A program made the position numbers and the translations under genes. Of a stretch of DNA of 64,000 nt, positions 33,600 to 47,400 are shown piece after piece. Under the pieces are notes generated by a model. That model worked only from the letters and a program-made list of their open reading frames with translations. It was not told the origin of the DNA and did not search any database. Position 1 is the first letter of the stretch; each line of letters starts with the position of its first letter. The stretch comes from Labyrinthula sp. Ha (Eukaryota > Sar > Bigyra > Labyrinthulida > Labyrinthulaceae), in contig JAALGZ010000055.1 in NCBI GenBank assembly GCA_015227615.1, forward strand, positions 166,756 to 230,755. The letters run 5' to 3'.

Positions 33600-35780
33600 A
33601 AGGAAGTAACAGACACTTGGAGAGCCAGTGCCAGGGATCTAGCCGTAACTTCAGGTCAAGAGGTAAACTCACGATACTTCTACTAAGCAACTACTTACTC
33701 CACACTGTAAATTCACCACAAGATAGGAAAAAACCAATTCAAATTCTACAAGAGAAGATACTGCGTGAGGTTAACAAAATGTAGTTAATAGTTTTTGGCC
33801 GGGATCAGAGTACCCGCATCAAGATACTATGAAAACATGCAAGTAACACATTTGAACTATAAAGAAGAAGTCGTTTGGAACGTAGCATTTTGGAATTATT
33901 TCCAGTAGAAAAGAAGGTGAACATTATAAATCAGATACAAAAGACAAGAAAAAAAATCTGGATGACAGGTAACTCGACAAATATTAGAGTCTGTGCGATC
34001 AATTTCTTTGTAGTATCAACAAAGTTATAGCGGTTAAGTGATCCAATGTAGACAACAAAGTCAGCAAGAATATCTAGGGAAACCAGGAATACTGAAATTT
34101 AGAATTGGGGGTGTACTTGGACTAAATTTGTACTAAAGTAAGAGTAAAGCTAATACTAAGAGCTCTCAAGAAGCTTGTATCAGACTGAGGAGGTACCAGA
34201 AAAGGGAGATAAACTTCAGGAAAATAATTCAAGATAGAAAATGAAGCATAAAAACTTGAATAGAGCGATTGAAAGTATTGTGTAAACATGCTCATGAAAC
34301 TCAGCGTTATTTAACTGTACTATCAGAGAATTTGACTGAAGAAGAAGTTAGACATTAACGCACACAAGTTCACTTGAACGATCAGATCGGCTCAGCAGTT
34401 TCTTGTAAAATTTATTCTAACGCAAGAATCTATCAAATTTAGTAAAAATTAAGAACAAGAAATGTAGTAGATAAGGTAGAATAGTTCATGAAGTGCCGAA
34501 GTCTTATAATAAAATAAAATCGCATCTGAAACGTTCATCCAAAGATTACTCAAAATATGTAGATTAAAGAAAACTTAATTAACTACATCTTGTACAGGCA
34601 AAGTCAATTTCATGTACAGGGGAAAATGTAAAATGCAAAAATCCCCATCTTATATATGTCAGCAACGCTGCGTAGAACATTCTCTAAGGTGTTAATAAAC
34701 CTCTTCAATAAAGCCCTGTCACGAGTACTTAAGTAACTACAATCGCATAAGGCTTGTTTTAGCAAGTTTCATATCGCTACCCACAAAATGGAGACATTGA
34801 ATCGAAACATTATGCAAAACTTTACGAAAAATTTTGGATGAAAGATGTGTTTCATTGAGTTTAGAAAGGTATTTTACTCAGTTGCGTACAGTTATGCCCA
34901 GTTTTCATTCAGAGAAGATGAAATATATAAGTAACTGATAAGAAATATTATGTGCTGGCATAACTTAGCAAGAAATAAGGTAGCTAAAAGAGGAAAAGTT
35001 CAAATCTAAAAAATCCGGTAAGAGGTTATATAAAATGATAGCTTCACAACAACTTTATTCATAGCGACAATATATTTCATGATCCATCACCAAAAGATGA
35101 CCCGTGAGAAAAAATAATTTTGGAAATGGACAGGTCAGATCGTGGCAGTTTCTGATGACCTAATAGATTTTATGAAGAACCAGCTTCAAGCAGTAAATTT
35201 TGTGGGACAGCATCCTAAAATAGAGCATAGAATAAGATTTAGAATCAGTTACACTGGAGCAAAAATTGCATGAACAAGATACCTTAATTTCAAGATAAAA
35301 CTACCGAAAACATGATAAATAGACTTCTCTGGAAGTATTATTGTGAAAAATGTGGCACACTTTTCCAATGTCTAGGATATTTCAACAGTCACCGGGATTC
35401 TTATAAAGTCTATGGTACAAGAAACGAAAAAATTAATCATAGTTGCTGTTACATGCGAAGAAGACACAATCAACAATTTCTTAGAAGTAAAGCCCATGAT
35501 ATATTTTTCAGCATCAAAGAACTAAAGAGAGTAAAAAATATGAAGTATTTGGGAGCCATCTTCAATGCTGCCTGACTGGGTAAATTGACATTAATGGTGA
35601 AAGTAACACAGATGAGAAGAGACTTTAACCAGCTCCTCAATTCCCATAAACTGACTCTCTAGAAAAAAAATCCAAATGAGCAAATATCAATACCACTGGT
35701 ATTGTTACCGTTACTATATAAAAGCCAAAACTGAAAAATGAGCATCTCCATCATCAAGGCCCTAAGATAAATTATTTAAA
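33600..35780 (+). mobile_element. Fossil LINE (non-LTR retrotransposon)
   Basis: Plus-strand readings in changing frames contain, in the right order, short motifs of LINE reverse transcriptase. VPEKGDKLQENNSR at 34193-34234 resembles the conserved stretch (form: PI.KKGD...C.NYRGI) at the start of the RT. EKFWMKDVFH at about 34825-34855 resembles the segment before the first catalytic Asp. NMKYLGAIFN near 35540-35570 resembles the thumb motif (FKYLG..). NQLLNSHKLTL near 35618 and IPLVLLPLLYKSQN near 35690 resemble the following ..AF..L....L and SLVLP.LLYGSE stretches. Many stops and frameshifts lie between, so it is long dead. A piece near 33640 (RNFRSRGKLTILLLSN) might be endonuclease. Limits are approximate. 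Confidence 0.5.
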
Positions 35781-38700
35781 TATTTAAAAAGAAAACAAGT
35801 AACCTGGAAAGCAAGGAAACCACCTCTACAAGGAAGATATGGATGTATACAAATTCGGTAACTATATAAAAAACGACTCAGTATAATATAGTAAAAATGA
35901 TGACACCTGCAAGATTATTAAACTTTCTCATATTATATTATTTCCTCTCAGTATAGATTTTAGATAAAAAAAATCTAGGTATCTTGACTCAGCTGTAATA
36001 TGTGTTTCTTGAAAAAATACTATCTGAAAAGTTTTATTTCTTAGTATTTATATTTACCTGAACAATTAATGTGAACAATAAACTCTAAAGTATCTATTTC
36101 TCTAGCATTTTCAGACAATCACAATGTTTCTGGATTTTATTTGTAACACCTTAAGTGGTACCCAAAAACTTCTAGAAGCTCTAGAAGTAGACTTTTGCAG
36201 ACTTCATGGTATGTTTTGGAGCCCGAAGCTGCTTCAAGATTTGGTCATTAAACTTTGTTCTCTTTTTAACATAGTTTTTCTCTATATCTTATCATCATAT
36301 TGCTATAGACAACGTGTCTCACATAAATATATCGAGCAACTGTGGTGGTTATCCTTATCATATCAATCACTAATAGATCGTTCGTATTAAAAGGAAATTG
36401 CCCAGTTGCGACTCACTGTGCTCCAAACCAAGGGTTTGTAACATAGAAATGGTAAATTGAATGGAATTTCCATTAAATATGTTTTTTAGAGAAGTCACAT
36501 ACCTTGGGAGAATGGTTGTAGCAGGCATATGGAAGTCCAAAGCCTTGGCGGCCTCGATTGCCCCATATTAAAAATCTATCAAATTTAGAATCTTTAGAGA
36601 TTCAAGCGTTCCTTTAAAATAAAAATATCAAACGCCCAACAAAAAAATGGGAAAAAATATTTTTTGGAAGACTTAACATTGTTCTTAGTATAAACTTCTT
36701 GAAATAACATCTCTCATTATCTGATTAACATCTGAAACTTCGTCCAAGAAGGTATATATATATATGTCAGAAACTATGGTAGTTAAAAAGTTCCTATAGA
36801 GAATTTGCATTTTTCTATGATTTTACTCAATTTCATAGTAATAATAAGATTGATTTCTTGGTCAAACCATAAGACAGGCTCAGAGGTTACCTTCCTGGAA
36901 AACATTCTTGTCGCAACATGTCTCTCGCATAAACAGTAAGTATTTCTTTTTCTTCATCTGCTCACAATATTCAGTGGTTCAATTTTTGTGCGTTCATGTT
37001 TTCTCATACCCATATAATTTTGCATCCAAAATAAATTCTCTTTGCATATGATTACAAAGATAATTAAATAGAATGACCAGATTTTGAATTCTGGAACACA
37101 TCATCTCATCATTTAGCTGAGAATGATGACTTTTAAACATTCCTTAATTAACCGTGTCTTTTCCGATATGTGCTTAGAGATTAATATCATCAAGTACAAT
37201 GCAATAGCTATGGCATAAACTATAAAACAAGTCAGTATTTCATGCTCTTGCATGAGAGTGTTTCCAATATTTTCATTAATTTTTACTTAATAACTCAAAT
37301 ACACTTCGTTGTTTTTTAAAAGCAAGAGTAACTTCAATATTGCATGTAATTTCAGGATTTATTTAGTTATCTTACTTTATTTTGCTATTGACTTTCTCCG
37401 AAATGACTCATTTCTCCTTGAACATACCGATAAACGTGTAATTCTTGTAAATTGATGCTTATATTTTCATAATTCTTCATAGTTACATTCTCTTTATTGT
37501 TTTAATTACATCTTAGGATCCGTTTTTTAATGGAGTTATATGCTCATAATTTCTGATTGTCTCAATTTCAACTACACCAAAAGATCAGAAATATATAAGA
37601 TATAGTCTAACTAATAACTTTATCCTTATATCTTCCTATGGAAGATACGCTATATTTAGGAAAGAGACTTAAGCAGATCAGAAGTAGTTACTAATCTTTT
37701 TCTTAATATCCTGTGGGATATTTAACCAACTTCAATACTATTTATAATATATGCTGAAATTTTGCCAATATTCTGTTGCTTAACTAAGGAAAAAGGGGAA
37801 ATGTCAATTTATATCATTTAAGTGTGTAAAAGAAGCAAGGAACACTGAACTAAAATGAATATGTTATTGAAGTTACCTATATATTATATGCATGGGTTGC
37901 CAAACAAAGTTTCAAGAAACCAATGAGAGGTTCAATAGACTTAGGACCCTAATTGAAATATGGGTAAAGAATAGCTTCTAGATAGTTCATAGAATAAAAC
38001 AAAAATGAACAATATGATTTTATTCATGATGCTATTGATCTTATCTATATACTATATTTGACTCACCCAATGATATTTTAAATATAGGGACGAGAAATTT
38101 TATTAATATAGCTACCCCGATAGAAGTAAAACAAATTGATATATAGCTTGAGGAAACTATTCAAGGTATATAAGGATTATAAAAACATAGGGAAAACAAA
38201 TACCTATTATTCACATAAAACTGAAATCCAACTGAAAATCTTTTATTTGAAAAATAAAAAACGAAAAACTAAGAAACTTATTTAAACGGGCTAATTGTTA
38301 GTTTACATGTATTCTTTGAATCAGAAAGAGTCAAAATATGATATAAAGAGAAAAATAAAGACCTCTGGTTTAAGAGATAGTTTAAGAAGGGTAAAAATTA
38401 TGGTACTTAGTTTTGTAAACTCTGGGGTATAGTATTAAGGTGTGTAACAGAATTTAACAAAAAAATTATTTGAACAATATATTTTTATCGAATACTGTAA
38501 GAATGAGTCTATGATTTTCGTCAGTAGCAATATTTGACCCTACAATATTTTCATCTATTCAAGATATATGATTCAATTATAGTTGATTATTCTATAATAA
38601 ACCATTCAATAACCGTTTACCTTATATGGAGACTTAATATTCAAATTGGATTTGTATATTGAGGTCATATGTTTCTCATCTTTTTCACAAAAAAAATTTG

Positions 38701-41640
38701 TATTAGTATACATTAGAATAGATATTGATTAAGTCTTTGCAAAAGTTTCTCATGTTTTCAACTATATGGGTTATTTCCCTCCATCAAAACTTATTTTAAG
38801 CCACCAATTTGAGAATGTAGCTATGTGCCTTAATCGGTGCTTTCAAAACTTTAAGATTATAAACCCCTATGCTCCGCTACATTGTCGCTGATTCTATCTT
38901 TGGGATCCTAAACAATGTTACCAGAACTCTCTTATGCAATGGAGACTTAGAATAATTACATCCAGGTCATAAATACTTAGAAGAAAAAATTTAACTTTAT
39001 GCATATTCTTTCAATGTACCAAAGGGATAGATATATTCTTGTATACACCAATCATACACATAATTAAGTTTGAGGCCTTTGTTTCTAACTAGGTTAATAT
39101 TAAGAGTTATCCCATGGGGTTTTTCTAATACGTAGAACTTAACATGGAGCTTATAAGTGTTCATGAGGCTGGAATATGTATCTCTCTTTCTATATATATA
39201 TATATATATATATTATTTCAATTTTTGAAAAACCTATCAAGTTTGTCTAAAAGTTTCGCAGCATGATTAATTTTTGCTTAGAATTCCAGATACTTGAAGT
39301 AACTTATTATCAAATGAGGCTACTGCAATAATGGAAAGTTAATCCAAACTACATTTTATTAAAAATTATTAAAGAAAGCTTTTCCTATTCCACTTTTATT
39401 CGTTTGATTTTGTTCTCTATACAGCTTTGCTCAAAATTACTAAGCTTTCCCGTATGATTTTCAGGTTAACAATAAGTTTCACCCTTATTTATTTTCTAAA
39501 AAATTATATTGCACATGATTTGGATAGTGTCAGAGATAAATTTCGGTAAATAGTACATGTATTGACACTGGAATAAACGTTTCACGTAGGATTTTATTGA
39601 CAATTCATGTGGGCTAAGGCAACTATTGGAAAGAATAAGATCTATAAAACTATATTCAGATTGTAAACAAAAGTTTAGTGCACTGGGTATGATTAACGTG
39701 GAGTAATTTATCAATTATTCCTCAAACTTTTGAAACAGTATCAATAATCGCCTTGACACCTATAAGGCCCGAAAACATTAACCATTACAGAATGTTCATA
39801 GCATTTTTTATCTCTTTGAAACTACAGAAAAAAATAAGTGCGACGAAGCAATTGACAATTACAGGTATCATCAGCGATATACTCTGAGCTAAGAAACCAC
39901 GGGTTGTATTCGAACACAATCGCTATACACAGCTGCCAGCTGTCTGTATTTACATTTATGTATAGCTAATCAAAGAGATTGTACATTGTCACGAGAAAAT
40001 CTATTGAGGTGGAGTTTAAGGTTTCCCCTCTAACTATGTATCTATCCCTGCGAAGGGTTAATACCTCCAAAATATTATTTCATGTATCTTTTCTCATTCC
40101 TGTAACATTCTCTATCTAACGTTTTATTGAACATTTGCTGTGCAAAAATCTTGTAAAGATTTTTTATGCAGAAAATTCTACAGAAGTCATTATTATTTTA
40201 TTTTACTAAGAATAAGCAAATACTGTACTTCGTTCTTAGTTATATATAACATGTGTTCACCCCTAAAAAGGTTATAAACTGTTGGCAAAGGAATTCGTGT
40301 TACTTATTTATGAGTATAGTTTTGTTTCCTTTGGATAATTGCAAAATTTCTTTTATTTATAAAACAAGGGGATCGCTAAAATAACTTTGTATCGTAGCAA
40401 CATCACTGGTTCATTGGTATTTGCGGAATCCAAACTAGTGAATATCTAGGGAAACATTTCCAAGCTCTAAGTTATGCTTCTGTGTTTTTTTGTTCTCCCA
40501 ACAAATTATCTACTTAGTTGAAGCTTTGAAGGTCAATGATGCACCAAACTCGTTCTTTTGGTTGCCATTTTTTTTGTGTCTTCTTAGTTCAGCATTTTTT
40601 CGATGATTGTTGTTTTGTGTTGTTTTTACTGCTTTTTGACCCAATATCCTACGTAGCAAAGTTTAGGCTAAGTGAGTGGACTTGTATTCTATGCACCCAG
40701 AATCCAGACGAGGTATTATGATCAAAACCTATCATCTAATTGGAATAAAATGTAGTTAATATCTCGAGAGCAAAAAAAGAAAAGATCCTATATAAAAAAA
40801 AAATTCCAAAAATCTCGCTACTATGAATAGCTGTATAACTTTTTTTGAACACAATGCGGCTTTTTTTTCAACCTTTCTTCATTATTTATATATTGAAGAA
40901 GAGGCCATATACCCGTCTAGATATAAGATCCAGGCAAAGTTTAATGGTCTACAAAGTTCTTAGTATAGGAGATTTAACTACTGACTTCAACTGAGAGTAG
41001 AAGCGATTGTGAGAAACACGCATACTAAAAATATTTATTTTTGATATTGTAAGTCTCGTATTGGACAGAAAGGGTGTTTTGCGCAACAGCTTAATAATCG
41101 AAAGTTATGGTTTGGATATAGGAAGATATTTTAATCTACAAGTTTCAAGTAAATAGGAATAGATATACGGCGTTGCACGAGCCTGTACGAATATCAGTTT
41201 TTCAGTCTTGATAATTTAACCAGAGATATTCTCGGAGTTACAAGGAGCTTGGTCCCAGGCGAAAGAGTTTCTGGTCGCGACAGATGTTAATACAGAGGGG
41301 AAGAAAGAACGAATGATGAGACATTCGGGATAAGGATGAAGTATCTTTCTTGGTCAAAGCGTAGTTAAAGAAAATAAAATTTAAATTACTAGGGTGTTCA
41401 TATCTTACTTCTCTATTACCAAGAGTAAAGAGTCGTAGTGCTTGGGATCTTTTACTTGCAATTGTTGAATGCTTTTTTCTTTTTTTAACATTTTGGGGTC
41501 TTCCTTGAAGTTCTCAACTTAGCCCTAGCCAAATGACCTCCTATATCTACGGATGACCCTAAGGAGAATAAAGTAATACGACAAAAAAAATAAACTCGAA
41601 ACCTTTGTTAACAGTCTTTTGAGTGGGGTAAGAGTCTATC
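35781..41640. other. AT-rich gene desert with a TA microsatellite
   Basis: Only short, AT-driven frames. A (TA)n run lies at about 39190-39213 and another near 36760. A fragment near 36490-36560 reads EVTYLGRMVVAGIWKSKALA on the plus strand and could be a stray LINE piece. Otherwise I see nothing. Confidence 0.5.
39190..39213. repeat. (TA)n microsatellite
   Basis: About twelve uninterrupted TA units inside the gene desert. Shorter TA runs occur near 18635, 23750, 25680 and 36760. Confidence 0.9.
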
Positions 41641-42700
41641 GATCATGCAAAATTATTCAGGAAAAGTGTACTGCCGCAAGGCTCTAGTGGAAATGATGGA
41701 ACGTTCTGAAGGGAAAGCGGAACTTACCTACAAAGAGTTTTGTCCCGGCAAGTATGAAATGAGTTCTTTTTGGTTTTTGTTCTAGCAAGACTGTACCACA
41801 TGTCTAAGGGTAGGATAACCAGACACTTCCTATTCTTGGTACCCGTAAACGTAGATTATTTCTTTCAAAATTCTGTCTAACCCTTCACCTAGAAACAGCT
41901 CACCTCATGCTGAAAAACTCGTTGCGGCATGAAACTGCTCTTTTCAGGTCAAGCCTATCCTCGATCCAATTCATTATTAGCGGGTTCTCTCAATGCATGC
42001 AAAAATGAGGATATAATAGCAGAGGTAAATAAACAACTAACATACACCTCTGGGTAAGTTTCTTGTGTCTACGTCAGTAGCCAGGGCCATTTCTAGTTTC
42101 TACTGAGTGTCTTTGCGTTGGCTTCTTTTAACACAAATATACTTCTGAACTCGACAAGATAATTCCATTTTTAAGCCGCCAGTACTACTAGGAAGTTCGA
42201 GACTGGAAATCCAAGTCTTCGAGCCACGCATATTGCTTCCTGGTTTTGGTTTATATCAAAGTTAATATGTGCTGTCTTTTGATTTTTGGGAAATTCTCTG
42301 CCATTAAGTGAGTTCCCTCTGGCTCATTGCCATGGTAAATCATCACCCTCCGAAATTCCCCCATCGAAGCAAAGTTTATGCAGTTTGGTGAGCAAATCCG
42401 AAGCTCTAAAGAAATCCATTATGGTCATGATCGTCAGATCCACAAACGAGAATTTCACATTGCAGCCCTTTCAGTGGTTTCGGCATCAAGGTCCATAACC
42501 CGTGCCATTGTAATCATTCTTCCTCTAAATTTCTTGCCGCAGAAGAGTCATATTTAGTCCTTTACGACCACTGGGCCATAAATTTATTTTTTCATTTGTT
42601 CCACCGAACGATCTTTCCGGAAAACTTCCGTAAAATGTTCTAAGAATTTCAGTTCCTTGGTTACAGAACGTTTTCATCAGTCGACGAGTGACTAATAGCT
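41641..42700. pseudogene. Less AT-rich patch with broken coding-like readings
   Basis: Composition rises clearly above the flanks and both strands show short protein-like readings. Plus strand: 41645-41783 (from ATG, GKVYCRKALVEMMERSEGK), 41949-42052 bounded by a good acceptor (CTTTTCAG) and donor (GTAAGT), and 42286-42498. Minus strand, 42640 to 42310: SFGGTNEKINLWPSGRKG, LLRQEI and, after a frame change, PLKGLQCEILVCGSDDHDHN, which could be read as a decayed copine-type C2 domain, whose usual pattern has TEV, NP.W and a D.D....HD loop. The evidence is not enough to choose a strand. It could be an intron-rich gene on the plus strand or a pseudogene on the minus strand. Confidence 0.25.
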
Positions 42701-43340
42701 TTCAACACGAAATTGTCCGAGAAAGTGACTCACGAAAGGGTCACAAATCAGACTCAAAGATTCACACAAATACTCTCGAATGAACTTAGAAGAAGCTAAG
42801 TTATCAAGTTCAAGACAATAAACCAAATACCAATAAGTTTTAATGTTTTTATTGATTGTTATCCTAGTACTCGAAGAAACGAGTACAACAATCAAAATGT
42901 TATTATGTTTTATTGATGATTAAAACTTAATCTATGGCTTAAACGGTCACTATCTAAACTACTTACTCTTACTCTAGGATAATACGGGTAATCTAATATT
43001 GTAATATAATATATTTATACTAGCAACGTTAAACGTCACAAACTAGACAAAACAGGGTTCACACACGTTGTACATACCTTCGCTGATTTATCCAGCTTCT
43101 GATTCTTGACTAGAGTAATACAGCACTGAGTTTAGCGAAAATGACCAGGTAATATAGTACGAAATTCAGCGTGCGTTATTTATACCTGCTTTTTCATGAT
43201 AAAAACGAAATTGTTTGCGAAATGAAAATGTTAAATGAGAAGTTACGTTTATGTTGCTGGTTAATACATGGTCATCCGGCACAAAAAACATTTCGGTTAT
43301 AATTGTGCAAAAACAAGAGTAAAACTGTTTCTATATAAGA
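42701..43340. other. Upstream region of the EGF-7TM gene
   Basis: AT-rich and non-coding as far as can be seen. It should hold the promoter of the gene at 43341 and possibly a first exon with a signal peptide; no obvious core promoter element stands out. Confidence 0.4.
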
Positions 43341-44414
43341 ATGTGCCTTGAATTGGAAGTAGGAAGAACTTGTGGACTTCACGGTTTTTGCGACACGGAA
43401 CTAAATAAGTGCATTTGTGACGAAGGTTGGTCACAGTCTTTTGAGATGATATATTTCCCTTTTACAAAGGATAACATAAAAGCCAACGAAACACAGTTAT
43501 TTGACCGATTACCTTGCAACTCGAACAAAACTCTCCTTTTCAACCTCTTTCTCCTAAGTTTCATCAGCTCAACTATAGCTCTACTATACAATCTGCCTTT
43601 CTTGACGACAAAGAGAAGGTTTCTAAGACAGCTTCCTCTACTCTTGAGTTTTTTAGCCTTTGCTTTGTGCAGTCTAGTTAGAGTTATAGATATCAATCGT
43701 ATTTATGAAGAAGACAAGTTTTACACTTTTTCTTTGGCCATTGCAATATTTCTACAAAATACTGGAACTGTTGTTTTTGTCTCCAAATATATCTCATATC
43801 ACCTAAAGAAACTTAAAAAAGCTTTTGGTACAGATTTGAAGGTTTTGGGGGTTCGAATGACACCAGTTCTCAGAAAAACAATCCCTGCATTTTTAACACT
43901 GGACATACTCTTACTTCCGATTTTCATCCTTCCTGCCTATGTGGATAAGGCAACTGCTGGATATTTGTTCTATGTTGAAAATATGGTGCAATCCTTACGC
44001 TGCATTTTATTTGCACTCTTGACTTATGTTACTTCTCGGGGGATAATCAGAGACATGCAAGTAATTGTGAAATCAAATCAAGATGAGTCTAAGAAGGCAT
44101 CTAGTTTTTATTTATACTGTAAAGCAGCTATTCCAAACTTGAGACTTGTTGTTTATATAGTGTTGGGTTATTCTTTTGCCTTTGGACAATCTATGTTTTT
44201 GTATTCGATTTTTGAGTTTCAAGAGTTGATACATAAATATTATTGGGCTATATCAGGTTTTGGATGGGCTTTTATGTCTTCAGTGATCACTTATGCACTC
44301 ATAAAGAACTTAAAACTAGCCAGGACTTTAAAAACAAATACTCAGAACCGTCCAAAATTTAAGACTTCGACATTGGGACCTACAAGTGGAGTACCACGGT
44401 CAACAAGTATTTGA
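43341..44414 (+). CDS. Seven-TM receptor-like protein with N-terminal EGF-like motif
   Basis: A 357-residue ORF from ATG to TGA. Residues 2-30 hold an EGF-like cysteine pattern (CGLHGFCDTELNKCICDEGW: Cys-x5-Cys-x6-Cys-x-Cys then Gly-Trp), followed by an extracellular-looking linker with one N-glycosylation-type site. Seven hydrophobic helices follow at about 65-86, 96-115, 128-150, 181-201, 214-236, 267-290 and 296-318. The C-terminal tail (about 40 residues) is basic and Ser/Thr-rich, as in a cytosolic tail. This is the layout of a G-protein-coupled-receptor-like or other 7TM surface protein. No family motif (such as a DRY-type triplet) is visible. No signal peptide precedes the EGF motif, so the true start may be on an upstream exon. 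Confidence 0.65.
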   Translation: MCLELEVGRTCGLHGFCDTELNKCICDEGWSQSFEMIYFPFTKDNIKANETQLFDRLPCNSNKTLLFNLFLLSFISSTIALLYNLPFLTTKRRFLRQLPLLLSFLAFALCSLVRVIDINRIYEEDKFYTFSLAIAIFLQNTGTVVFVSKYISYHLKKLKKAFGTDLKVLGVRMTPVLRKTIPAFLTLDILLLPIFILPAYVDKATAGYLFYVENMVQSLRCILFALLTYVTSRGIIRDMQVIVKSNQDESKKASSFYLYCKAAIPNLRLVVYIVLGYSFAFGQSMFLYSIFEFQELIHKYYWAISGFGWAFMSSVITYALIKNLKLARTLKTNTQNRPKFKTSTLGPTSGVPRSTSI

Positions 44415-47400
44415 ACTAAGTATTCCTTTATTAACATAACGCTAGTACCTTTAAGCTTAAACACTAAGTATACTAAGTGGGAAAATTCAACAGGCAGTAC
44501 CGTTTCATCAATTTTAGAAAATATATACACCCTGTTCCCTTTTTGGAGATGTTGAGGCTGCAGAAAAGAAAATAATAGATGTACAACTTATATTTCATTC
44601 AATACTTGTAAAGTGCTTCACTTTTTCTTTACAGATACAAAGTACCGTGGTTTATAATTATATTGAGTTCAATTGCACATAGATTATAAATTGCAGCGTA
44701 ATTGACATTGGGTGCTATTCTGGCACAGTTTATGGGTATCTGGCTTAAACCTTAGCAATGTGTGTCTACATAATGAATTCCTGTTGCTTGAATTATAGGT
44801 TAGACTCTTATAAAAACTTTAAAAAAAAATAAGGTACCACAAACATATTTTTCCTATACTTTATTGGCCGCATAATGCATCTCTGAAAAACAACAATATT
44901 GCAAAATAATGCTCAAAGTTTGTTTAAGAGAACACAATGCCTTGAAGAAAAGTACTATTTTTTTATGCTAAGAGAATAGTCATACATATTAACTCACCTT
45001 GTTTATTTTATTGCCATTAGAAGTCTCAAGTAGAATATTTCTGTAGAAGGAATTTTAGTTAGAGTACGACATGTGATCTTCGCTTCGCTGAAATATTGGC
45101 TACCTCTAATTTAAAATTACAGGAACTTGCTAGCTAAGAGTTGTTGCTAGAGTTGAGTTTACTGCCAAACTGTTTTGGTTGTGCAAGTTTCTTCACTTCG
45201 TACAGTAGCAGGTTTCAGCAAACTAACAGGAGCAAGGACTTGTTTTTCTTAAATACCATAAGCACCAGCTTTTACATTCAAGAGAGATTAAATAACTAGC
45301 GTAGGAACAACACTTAAAGTTTGGCTTAACTAGGATGGCCTCCTATATCTAGCCCTTACGTGACACAGACATAGATCTGCCTAGTGTCGCGTTGTCGATT
45401 TGAAATGTAAGAAATTGGACGCGGATCTAACCGGTTCTACTCTTCAGCGTGAGATCGCCCTTTCCCACCTGCTACCGAAGTACTAGGGTGAGCGTAACTG
45501 CTTAGAAAACTTCTCACCTTAGTCTTCACGAATGCAGGTAGTCAGAATTAGAGGTGGAATTTGGTAGAAACTATGAATAATTGTCTAATAATCATTTTGA
45601 TTCTGATTATCAATAAGAGAAGTTGGATTTTGATTATTATCAATTCATTCTGGTTTTATTCTTACCTTAATTGATTATCAGAATAAAGATGGGCTATGCG
45701 ACTCTGTTTTACATTGCTAGAAAATTTTTATTTATTTTCTACATCGTATAAGAAACTATAAGACCACGCCACATGACATGGGAATAATCTTGTATTATGA
45801 TGTCGATGAGTTCTGTAGGCTTTGGCAAACTTTTTGAAGCTTTCTGCACGGTGAAGAAAACGAAAAAAGATTTACTTGACAATTTGACCCAGTGCCCCAT
45901 GAAAAAGTTTTGTATTTATATTCAATTGATCATCAATAATCGATCAAAATGATTTGAGAATTATAAGAATCAATAAATAAGAAAAAAACACAAAAACTTC
46001 TTATTGATAAATTATCAATGAACAAAATCTGAGCCCTAGTCATAATGATGCATTAGTAACCTATTTTCACTTACTCCATAGGTAAAAATTTTTGAAGAGT
46101 CAAGAGCCTCACAAGAGCGGCGCTGACAAGTTGAAGAAAACAGTGCCTGTTAATCGAGTAAAAATGCACAATGCATATAAAGGGTTTTAGATATTCTGTA
46201 CTTATACTTCACAGAAACTATTGTACTAATATTATTAAAATCTATTCTTTCTGATATATTTGATTTTTCATTATTTAAAGAATATGATGCTTAAATCTTT
46301 AAAACCAAAAGCTTTCCTTTTTAATTCTAAACATCACAAAAAAAATTTAACACTCTTTCTTTGATGAAGTTAAGTAAACTCATTTTATTTGTACAGTCTT
46401 CCCCACATAACTATCATATAGACCATATTAGGATCTCCATTTGAAGTTCCCTAATAAAGAAAATAAAATCACATAAAATGAATAATAGCCTAAGTAAATT
46501 AGTAAGTTTCCTTAACCCTGTGAAAGAACAATCACACGGTTATAAAAAATCACTGCTAGAAAAATGAGTACATTGTTGAAGCAATCAAGGTACCTTGCTC
46601 ATAAGACGTTACTTGATGATAGTTTGGTGAATTATAAGGGTGAATATTTATCTCAACGTTTATTCTTTTTTAGTTCACATGATATAATTAATGAAACCAC
46701 TAAGTTATTCTAAAAACAATTATGTAGATGTAGATAATGCGACATACACCTGCAGCAGAGGAAAAAAGACTCCAACAAAGTTCGGGCTTTATTATATTGG
46801 ATGATGATAAACTCAAAATAGGCATCCGCCCGTTGTCAAGATCTATTTTTTGCTACTAGTATTCAGTGAAATAATTTTTGAAACCCAACATGTTACATAT
46901 ATCACACTTTTATACAGACATTCTCAACTCCCTGTCAAGTAGCTCTGCCAGCTAGAGAATTTCAGTTACTGTTTTTATCCCAGAATATGTATTGAATAAA
47001 TAGATACGAGAAACGGGAAAATTATACGTGGTAGAGGCATTTCATTGGGTTTATGAAAAAAACCGTTGCTGTTATTTCCAGAAGAATACATTATGGCGAG
47101 TCTATTTGACTCGTAACTTCAAGCTTTTTCCTCAATATGTGATAAGCTACCTTTCATTTCCAAGGGCATTAAATGAATCCTAATGCACCATGTATATTAC
47201 TTGATACTTTCTGCATCAAGTAAAAATACTTTGTAAAAACTTTTAAATTATAGCTAACCATTATATTGACATAAGCATTACAGACTTTTGAATTCTAAGT
47301 ATTTCTCACAGGACAAAGGTATCATGGAATACGTTATTCTCTAGTTCGGTTATTTATATGCACATATTATCTGTCTTTCCAGCCTTGTGAAACCTTCAAT

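Noticed and set aside
35312-35575. CEKCGTLFQCLGYFNSH read as a C2H2 zinc finger gene.
   Set aside because: The second His is missing at the right spacing and the frame runs into LINE RT remnants, so it is treated as part of the fossil element.
45590-46020. Opposed copies of TGATTATCAATAA as terminal inverted repeats.
   Set aside because: The matches are short, low-complexity and not co-linear.
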